From assembly GCA_047967505.1 (NCBI GenBank), contig CM106541.1: a DNA stretch of 64,000 bases; one strand, written 5' to 3'. The stretch is from Dipteris shenzhenensis (Eukaryota; Polypodiophyta; Polypodiopsida; Gleicheniales). Made by a program: the position numbers and the translations under genes. Positions 56,283 to 64,000 of this stretch are shown here, in pieces. Numbering within the stretch: position 1 is the first letter of the stretch; the number at the start of each line of letters is the position of its first letter. The notes beneath the pieces are model-generated. The model had not been told where the DNA came from and ran no database searches. It saw only the letters and a list, made by a program, of their open reading frames with translations.

Positions 56283-57600
56283 CTTCTTGACTCTCAATGT
56301 TAGAGGGTTGATGGACCTTGGTAGAGGATGTTAAATTACATGGCGCAGCGGAATAGAAACTGAACAAAGAATAGAGAGTACACAGCAAACTGGAGATGAA
56401 CAAAATTTTCCTTCAATGCTAATGTAGTACAGATGATGGCTCCGTCCACCCATGCGCTCCCCCAGTGGAGCTTAGATGGTGATCTAGACAAATACTAGGT
56501 GAAGAGCTACTAGCTGGAAGATCTGGTCTGATTTGAACTGATCTGATGCAATGGATTGGGGAGGTTGCCTCTTTATAGCTATGAGGGCAGTAGTTGGATC
56601 AACATAGTCGGTGGAACTAACCAGTCAACCTAGTTGGTGAAGCCGAATAGTCAACCTAGTCGGTGAAGCCGACCAGTCAACCTAGTCGTCCATGGAATAT
56701 TCAAGGAATATTACCTATACCATCGCCTCGAGGGCTCTCGCCCCCGAACCCCCCCTAGGGGGGCCACTGGCCCCCAAGCCCCAGCAAGAATAAGGGGCTC
56801 CCACACAATCACCTTTCTACCATCAATGGTCTCATTGATAGACCTTATTTGACATGCAAGTCAGCATCCATCCAGTGTCTTGGGCTCATTCCTGGCTTCT
56901 CCTCATATGGGAGCCTTACAACTTGAGCACCTTCGACCACTGGGGGTTACCAAGAGGGTGGGGCATTGAGCATAACTAACAGAGGAGAGGAGATAGCTTA
57001 TTGGTTGAGGGCCAATTCTCTCTCTCCTACCTTTCTTGCATTGCAAGAAGTCAAGGCTAGTGGAGTTAACTTCGAGAGTAGACTAAAGACTATTGATAGA
57101 AGGAGAACTTGGTACTATAAAGAAGTGAAGGGAGTGACTACTATTGGAGTACTCTCTCATTATCAGGGAGGAGTCATTCAAGTAATGATTGATGTTATGA
57201 ATAGATGGGTGCTACTCAAATGTCTCATTAAAGTAATAAATTTTATGTGTGCTCTCTATATGCCCCAAACATAGTATAGCTGAAAGAAAATTGCTGTGGG
57301 ATTCATTAACTTGTGCAGAAGGCAATTGTTTTGCCATGGGGGACTTCAATATGGTAGATAGAAAATGTGATAGCTGGCTGGAAAAGGGTATTGTAATTTG
57401 AGGCATTGAGTTAACAGCTTGGGATGATCTCAAAGAACATTTACAGTGGGTGGATGCTAGTCCAGAGGGTGACTTTACTTAGTGCAATAGTCAAATGGGA
57501 GAATTTAGAAGAGAAGCCAGATTAGATAGAATTTCTCTTTCTCAAGGGTTGTCGGGTAACATTAGCTCTGTGAGGCTCAAAAATTTTCCTCTCTTACCTT
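56283..57600 (+). pseudogene. LINE endonuclease, interrupted by a solo LTR
   Basis: The start SFLTLNVRGLMDLG (56283-56325) is cut by the LTR at 56329 and resumes at about 56985 with EEIAYWLRANSLSPTFLALQ and EVKASGVNFESRL. Further on, GDFNMVDRKCD lies near 57340 and GEFRREARLDRISLSQGL near 57500. The frame changes several times. Confidence 0.8.
56329..56981 (+). repeat. Solo LTR, 653 bp, inserted in LINE endonuclease
   Basis: It starts TGTTAAATTACATGG and ends GCATAACTAACA, with 5-bp target duplications GAGGA (56324-56328 and 56982-56986). No internal element sequence is present, so it is an LTR left by LTR-LTR recombination. Inside it are about 2.7 copies of a 26-bp repeat (AGTCAACCTAGTCGGTGAAG...) at 56618-56690 and G/C-rich runs near 56740-56780. 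Its strand is not certain. Confidence 0.88.
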
Positions 57601-57635
57601 GTTAGACCACAAACTAGTCCTTCTTACTTGTAATT

Positions 57636-59100
57636 TTGGCAATGGCCATAGAGGTTCTTCTTGATTCAAGCAGACCCAAAGTTGTTTCAATGAAGAGTGT
57701 TCAATGCATGGTAAAAATAGTTTGGGAGGATGCTTTTGGTGAGGATAAAATTGTTGGAGAGGCTTGGCCTTTGGTAATAAAGAATACTCAGAATCTATTG
57801 AAATTAGCTAGAAAGAGCAAGGCAAAAATTAGAGCTAAAAGAATGGACAACATCAAGGTCAGAATTAAAAGACTAGAGGAGTATGCCAAGCTAGGAGATG
57901 AAGATGCCCAAAGGGATCTTTTGAATGCTAAAAAGGATCTTAGAATTTAGAAATAGATAAGATTAGTGATTCCAAAGTGCATTACACTGGTGTGTAGGAA
58001 AGATTGATAGACCCACTAAGGAAACATTTCAGCTTATGAGGAGGAAGAGAGATAATGAGGAAGTCTCTCTCCTTAAGAAGGCTGATCATACTACAATTTC
58101 CTCTATAGAGGAAAATATTAGTTTGATTCAAGGTCATTTTCAAACACTCCTATCCTCTAAAGAGATACCAGATGAGGAGGTTCAAAGAGCCAGATATTTA
58201 TGCCATGTGGTTAGAAATAGTTCTATGAAGAGATTTGATATGTCTTGTCTTGAGAAGCCTCTAACTCTTGAAGAACTAAAGGAGGTAGTAATAGTAATGT
58301 GGCTAATGGGAAAACACCAGGAGGGGATGGGATGGGATGCCTGTGGAATTTTATAAAACTTTTTGGGACATTGTGGGGCCTTATTTGCTTCTACTGTGGC
58401 AAGGAAGCACGCACAATGGAGATCTGCCCTCTCATGTTAATGGAGTAATTATCATGATCATACCTAAGGAGGTCTTTGGGAGCTCAAAAATTGGAGACCT
58501 GTCACAATGCTTAACTACGATTACAAAATCTTTGGGCCATTAGAATACAAGGGAAGATGAAAGATTGGATCTTGCTAGAACAAAAAGGATTCATAAAGGG
58601 TCATCATCTCTTTGAGGGGTATGAATATGCCAAAGAGACAAAACAAGACATCTACTTTCTAAAGGAGACTTTAACAAAGGTGATGATAGGCTAGAGTGGG
58701 ACTTACTTATACAATCTCTATAGGACATGGGCTTGGGGCCTGATTTTGTTTCCTTTGTTCAAGTTTTGCTAACAAATGCCTCAACCAAGTTCTATGTTAA
58801 TGGAGTAATGCGCCATCATTTTCCTTTGAGGAGGTCAATTAGATAAGGTTGTCCTTTTGCCCCTCTGGTTTTTGCAATTATAGCTAATTCCCTTGGCTGG
58901 CTACTCAACAGTCAGATGTATAATGCACTCGTTTGATATCTTTTGTCAAGCATATAGGTCAAAGATTAACCATGCAAAAATAGGGTATGACACCTGATTG
59001 AAGAGGCACAATGTGCTTTAAACAACCTTGGATGCCATAGAATTAAAAACGCTACTGTTTTCGAACTACTAGGGATACCTATGGGGTTTGAAATAACCAT
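57636..59100 (+). pseudogene. LINE linker and reverse transcriptase (arm B), catalytic block deleted
   Basis: The linker reads NLLKLARKSKAKIRAKRMDN (57790-57850). RT blocks follow: GKHQEGMGWDACGI near 58310, the EVFGSSKIGDLSQCL region near 58470, and GCPFAPLVFAIIANSLGWLL near 58845-58905. The text then jumps to MYNAL, skipping roughly 110 bp that in arm A include the FxDD motif. Stops are frequent. Confidence 0.8.
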
Positions 59101-59559
59101 GAAGAAGAGGTGAGAATGGTTTATGGAAAGATTTTAGAAAAGATTGACAAGTGGAGAGGATTACAAGCAAACCTGGCAAGGAGAAGGTTGGTTCTCAACC
59201 ATTGCATTTACCCTATGTTTATCTTTTATTTGTCTTATTGGGCTCCCTCCAAAAGCTGGCTGCACAAATTCATTAGAGTGTGCATATCCTTTCTGTGGGG
59301 TAGATGTGAGGAGGACACTCCAAAATCCCTAAGGTTAGATTGATTATATCGGATCTTTGGCAAGGAGATGTTAATTGGAAGGGTGGTTTAGTGTTATTGT
59401 TTCACAAAGAGTTTAGCTGGATAGGTAGTTCATCTATCTTTAATATTCCCACACCAGCTAAGGACATGGGAGAGATGTTCAGGACCCTGAATGATAAATG
59501 ATCATTGCAAGATAGTAGGGAAAGATGGTATGAAAGATTTGGTAGACTCTGGATTAAAC

Positions 59560-59949
59560 AGGTTCTTAAAAAAATTTAATGCCTTTATACTGCACAAAGC
59601 AGTTTGGACTAATGCTAGAGGATTCAGAATTGGCAAGGGGGATGGAAAGTGCAGAAGATGCCCATGAGTGATGGATAACATTTTTCATTTGTTTGTTTCT
59701 TGTCCACATGATAGGAAGGCTTGGAAGTATATTCAGATTGAGTGTGGGGAGCCAATCAATTGGAAGGACATACTTTTAGGTGATGCTTGCAAAAATAAAC
59801 AGGAGCTTTTGTTTCTCATAAGGGCACATGAATTATGGTTTATATGGATATCTAGGAACATCTTTCAAGTTAATGAAATTGAAACGTGTAATGATTCCCT
59901 TTTTGCTGAATGGTGGAACATGAAAAAAGGAGGCTTGACTTCCAAATAA
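59560..59949 (+). pseudogene. LINE ORF2 C-terminal zinc-binding region (arm B)
   Basis: CRRCP, a stop, then MDNIFHLFVSCPHDRKAWKY form the C-x2-C...H...C block, followed by LLFLIRAHELWFIWISRNIF. This corresponds to 46647-46871 in arm A. Confidence 0.8.
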
Positions 59950-61188
59950 GTGCTCACAATGTTGAACATTCCAAGTTGTTTACTGAGATGGTTGTCCACA
60001 AGAGCTGGTGTGACATTGATGATGAACAGGTTAAGTTGCCACCCTTTCTTCTTATAAGACATTCATCTAAGAGTAGAGCTGGTCATGGAGCTACTGAACA
60101 GTACCCTACTCCACAGAAAGGGTTTAAGGGTTTTTCTCAAGACATTTCACTGGATGCTATGCAGAGAGTCCCCATGCAGGCTGCTCCAGATTATTCCTCA
60201 CAGAGAAATGATGCTGCTAGGGATGAGGCTAAAAAGAGCTTCTCTTTCTAGGTTCCTCCATATGTTCATAAGAGTTTTTGAAGTGCTTTTCTTGGCAAGT
60301 AGGGTTTGCTATTTTTTGATTAGCTGTATGGACAGTAAAAGGGATTATGATATCCTAGAAACTATGCTATCCCTTTTTAGGAGGATGTATGTCTTGCTAC
60401 GGACCTCTAGAACTCCAAGGATATGAAAGCTGAAGTTGTAAATATCATTTTTAGATGTAATCACTTTTCTTTTGCCTTGAAAAAAAAAAGATGCCATATA
60501 AGGAAAAGGGCACCTCTCTCACTAACCTCATACATCGTCAAGTTTGAAATAATAATCTTATCCCTTGAGGGTGTTAATGTCGCCTCATCTATTTCTTGTA
60601 TTATGAATCACAAGGTCCAATCCTATTTCACTTCTAACATTAGGTCTGTATGCCAATAACAAGAAATAATGACCTCTACTAATTGAGTATGGCTCCCATG
60701 TCGCAAGTCCTCATCCATAGCTTCCCATGAGAGGTTTTTCCATCACCACTTTTGGTACTTAAAGGACATGCACAAATTTTGCCTTCTAATTAAGTTCCTA
60801 CTCCATGCAAATCCATTAATACTGCTCATCATAAATCATTAATTTAATTTAGAAATACTCAATAAATTGTAACAAAAATCTCATCAAAATCTTAGATATA
60901 AATGTTTTTCATGAAATGATGCAATGATAGAAAAATCTTCTTAGCCTTAAAAATGGAAAATTAGCAATCTACTATTTGTAGTTTGACTAATACCTCTAGT
61001 AGATGGTAAAGCTACTATACAAACATTTACCACCAATAACACTAGACTACTACTTATAAAAAAAAGGTGAGTCTCAGTCTAAACTTGATAATAAAATAAA
61101 CCATTGGTATTACTTATAGAAATATGAAAAAGCAAAAAGAATTGTCTGGCAACAATGATAGTACGGTAACCAAAGAATAGACACAATG

Positions 61189-63213
61189 GGGCAGGATATA
61201 TTTTTTATCACCAAGCAAGATACACTTGATGGTGCTTTCTACCTGTGCACTTTCCAACAGATCTTTGATGCTGATCTAGATAGACTCTGGATGGTTAAGG
61301 ACTTGAGGGAAAGGGTATTGGTGTATGATGCTAAGGCTTGAGTAGTGGTCTCCTTATATCAGCCTTCCTAGTTGACTAGTTCCACCTACTTATGGGTTGC
61401 ACATTTTGACTTAGCCCACCACACGACTAAAGGTGAGGATGGTGGCATATGTTTGCTTAATTTTGCCATTGACCGCCAACCACGTGCAAATAAGCACATT
61501 CACACTTATGCACTCTTGAAAATGCAATGAAGGTCATACCATATGAGATTGGGGAAAATTGGTAGTCCTTGAACCCCACCACTAGGGACATTGCTCCCAA
61601 AACCCCATTGGGAACTACCCCCTAACCCTTGGTTCCTTCTACAATCTCTTAACCAATCAAATGGTCACCATATGACATTTTCTTTTGACCTTAATTGAAT
61701 CCGTGAAATGTTTGTAGGATTCATTTGTGTGTGTGTGTGTGCTCATGCACGCATGTGCATGCACACATGCGAGTACGTATATGTGCATGAACGCATGCAT
61801 GCATGTGCCTGTGCATGCATGCATGAGTATGCACATGCTTGTAGTGTGTGTGCACACATGCAAGCGCACATAGGTGTGTGTGTGTGTGTGTATAAAAGGC
61901 TAAGTGGGGTTAGGATCACCCAACAATTAACCAATTTACATTCAAATACACAAGCTTAGTGACAAATAGATACACCCAAGATGCATACCTACAAAGGAGC
62001 ACAACTTATTCATGCCATTCCTAACCTCTTCCATTAAAAGTAAGACTGCAATGTTATTGTGAGCAAACATAGTAGCATGTATACGAAGTTTACATATCAA
62101 TACTAATGATTGAGATGTATCACATAAAACAAACAATTTGAATTTATAATTATATGACTAGAAACTTTTTTTGGTTAAGCTATGTGTCTTATTGGGCTTT
62201 CATGCTAACAATCATGATCTTGACATATGTATCCCCACCCTGGCAAATAACCTTGGTATTTTGACCTTGCCTTTTTTTGTTATTGACCAAGTGTTCCTGT
62301 ATAATTACTTCAATCTCAAGTAATCTTGTTGCTTCATATTGGATTTGTCATTGAACAAATGCTTTAGACACTTTAATCTACATTTTCACGTAGTGCATTA
62401 GATACAAAAGATGAGTTAATCTTATTCTTCTTATAGAAAGGCCTAACAATATGGATTCTTTTTTATGATTAGGGAAGGCATGGAGTCATGCGAGGACTAC
62501 CAAAAAGTGAGTGAGGAAAAGTGCGAACCAAAAAAAGCAAGAAAGAAAAAGTGAGCGAGCAAAAAAAAACAATAAAAAAAAAACAATAATAGGTTGACAA
62601 ATCCTTATTTTTGCAACTGTCTAAGTTCTTCAAAAGTCCATGAGGAAGTTGCACTTATATCATTGCCAAGGCATTAGTAACGATGCACCCTATCTTCGCT
62701 TACTTTTACTCATTCAATTTTTTGTAATCCTCCATAATCAAGGTCCCTCTCTCCACTAACATAAGTGAGATCACTAATGAAATCTTCCACACAAGTCAAA
62801 AGTTTCATAGTACTTCTTGAATGGAATAGTCCACATTACATGCATGTGCAAATGCTTGGTTTTTTGAAAGTCTATTCACTCTTGGAACAAAACCCATGTT
62901 TTTCTGTTTGCCAAAAAAACCCTTCCTAATGAATCACTCTTACATCCCACCAATCCAACAAAATCGAAAGAGTAAATACATCCCTTTCTTTAAAATGAAT
63001 TAAATTCCAAAACAATTCAATCTTTGCTTATAGAAATCAATGGTAGAAGCCAAAATAGACAACATATTGACATGGTCCCTATTAGGTAAACTTTCCTCAA
63101 GAAATTGGCTAACTGTTTATTAAATTCACATTTTGATGCATGAAGTTTAACTAAATGGTGCAAAAGGTCATGATAATCATCTAAATCATGCCTTGCCATT
63201 CGTTTTGATATGT
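61189..63213. other. Intergenic, no gene recognised; GT/CATG microsatellites
   Basis: Alternating GT, CATG and GTGC tracts lie at about 61726-61895, with the remainder AT-rich. Frames over the tracts are Cys/His/Ala low-complexity and are not genes. An A-rich stretch lies at 62560-62590. Confidence 0.6.
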
Positions 63214-63348
63214 AACATGACCCCATTTGGATTTGTAAATCAAAAGATACAGGACATCGAAATTCTCATGTTTTAACGTCGTGCGTTAAAACATGACAAT
63301 TTCGACGTCCTGTATCTTTTGATTTACAAATCCAAATGGGGTCATGTT
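63214..63348. repeat. Near-perfect 135-bp hairpin (65-bp arms, 5-nt loop)
   Basis: The left arm (63214-63278) begins AACATGACCCCATTTGG and the right arm (63284-63348) ends CCAAATGGGGTCATGTT, with the loop TCGTG at 63279-63283. Only about two mismatches are visible in 65 pairs. A transcript would fold into a long stem. The right arm runs into the start of an LTR. No protein is encoded. Confidence 0.93.
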
Positions 63349-63672
63349 GACAAAACATGTGTGCCTCAGGATCTATGGAGCACTCTAAGGTGGATAGAAC
63401 CTATGTGGAGACATGATGAAGAGAGTGCTCATGACATGTAGCTCAAGTCAATTAGGTTCCAAGATAGATTAGCTTGGACTCATAAAGAGAATCTTGAGAT
63501 AGTGCAAAGTGCTTGATTTATATTACTTCAAATGAACCTCCCTTTTATAGGTGAGGGTACTTACATTCATATGCTTGCTCACATGTGGGATATCTCCTCC
63601 ATGCTATGTGGCAGCTTGCCCTTTACTCATACCTTTGCTCTACATGTGCTCATGGCACCACAACTCTCAACA
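63345..63672 (-). repeat. Copia-type LTR (probable 3' LTR of a - strand element)
   Basis: It starts TGTTGACAAAACATG and ends CTCTCAACA, with inverted ends TGTTGA/TCAACA. It is followed by CCTCCCCTT, which on the - strand is a polypurine tract. The length is 328 bp. The partner LTR and pol would lie beyond the right edge of the window. Confidence 0.65.
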
Positions 63673-63858
63673 CCTCCCCTTGGTGCCATGATCCTTTGGC
63701 TACTGCAAGGTGGTCAGATGTGAGTTACAAATCCATCACCTCCCCTTAGTGCATGCATTGCTACTTAAGGTGGTCAAGTGTGTTTTTTACAAGTCAATAC
63801 CTCCCCTGAGTGCTTTCATAGCTACTCTCAGGTGATCAAGTTTGATTTACAAAACATT
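63672..63858. repeat. Three tandem units of about 60-66 bp next to the LTR
   Basis: Units at 63672-63737, 63738-63798 and 63799-63858 each start ACCTCCCCT and contain GCTACT, then AGGTGGTCA or a variant, and TTACAAA near the end. They lie in the expected untranslated region between pol and the 3' LTR of the - strand element. Confidence 0.75.
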
Positions 63859-64000
63859 TGGGTTGAAGGTGGCAAGGTTGTTGCTTCTCAATGCTTGATG
63901 TCGATGGCGTTTGCTTCTTTGCTTGGTGTAGCTTCATGCATGATGCTTTGTTCTTCCATGTGCCTTGATGCTTTAGGTGTGGATGCCATGCTTTGTGCTA

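Larger units (their letters stand above)
55243..60487 (+). mobile_element. LINE (L1-type), full-length-looking copy in arm B
   Basis: The 16-bp target duplications AAGATGCCATATAAGG lie at 55227-55242 and 60488-60503. The 3' end is TTTTGCCTTG plus an A-run. Without the solo LTR and its 5-bp duplication (about 658 bp) the element is about 4.59 kb. The order is an ORF1-like region, endonuclease, RT and zinc-binding region. Numerous stops and the missing FxDD block make it inactive. It is the same insertion as in arm A, copied with the surrounding DNA. Confidence 0.9.
54668..61188 (-). repeat. Inverted duplication, arm B
   Basis: It comprises block X in reverse (54668-55242), an essentially full-length LINE on the + strand (55243-60487), block Y in reverse (60488-60823) and block W in reverse (60824-61188). 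It is longer than arm A because arm A has lost the LINE 5' third and part of X, and because arm B gained a solo LTR. Confidence 0.9.

Noticed and set aside
61657-61959. Cys/His/Ala-rich frames on both strands
   Set aside because: They are translation of alternating GT/CATG microsatellite DNA, not a zinc-binding protein.
1-64000. CRISPR array, bacterial operon, tRNA or rRNA genes
   Set aside because: No regularly spaced identical repeats with unique spacers, no recognisable tRNA or rRNA sequence, and the coding content is eukaryotic retroelements plus one spliced gene.

Overview
This window looks like a TE-dense stretch of a large land-plant nuclear genome. The evidence is plant-type Copia elements with an initiator-tRNA-Met primer site, Ty3 chromoviruses with a C-terminal chromodomain, several non-LTR (LINE) families, a plant-type mitochondrial SCO1/HCC1 gene with multi-kilobase introns, and abundant CA, GA and CT microsatellites. 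A fern or gymnosperm would fit the very long, TE-filled introns, but that placement is inference; no bacterial or organellar gene layout is present.

The one recognisable host gene is a mitochondrial copper chaperone for cytochrome c oxidase (HCC1/SCO1 family) on the + strand. I could join six coding exons (29299-29463, 34950-35040, 42772-42984, 43550-43639, 43917-44049, 44210-44318) with matching phases and GT/AG borders. They give 266 residues with a transmembrane segment, the CxxxC copper motif and the conserved distal His. Its two large introns (about 5.5 and 7.7 kb) hold a LINE fragment, a chromovirus fragment with its LTR, a Harbinger-like MITE and an alternating purine-pyrimidine tract. 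An extra upstream exon is possible.

Left of that gene (1-25.6 kb) is a pile of nested and decayed retroelements. A LINE (5' part 1-1404, 3' part about 7.1-8.5 kb) is split by a truncated Copia element on the - strand (3979-7090). The LTR of that Copia was in turn entered by a compact gag-only Copia-like element (1551-3978) with a 5-bp target duplication. Further right are a degenerate Copia protease/pre-integrase remnant (11.8-12.7 kb), another LINE (13.1-16.7 kb), a third Copia (16.73-19.13 kb, - strand), a chromovirus (19.6-23.1 kb, + strand) interrupted by a Copia fragment with its 3' LTR, and a degenerate Copia RT/RNase H remnant (24-24.9 kb).

Right of the gene (45.2-61.2 kb) is a large inverted duplication. 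Arm A (45184-50310) and arm B (54668-61188) are reverse complements, and each carries the same LINE at the same target site. A third, direct, partial copy between them (about 50.97-51.91 kb) has the uninterrupted target site. The arm B LINE is essentially complete (55243-60487, 16-bp target duplications) and contains a solo LTR (56329-56981). Arm A lost the LINE 5' third, and arm B lost the reverse-transcriptase FxDD motif.

The right edge holds a near-perfect 135-bp hairpin (63214-63348) abutting a Copia-type LTR (63345-63672) and three tandem units of about 60-66 bp. No tRNA, rRNA, CRISPR array or bacterial operon was seen.
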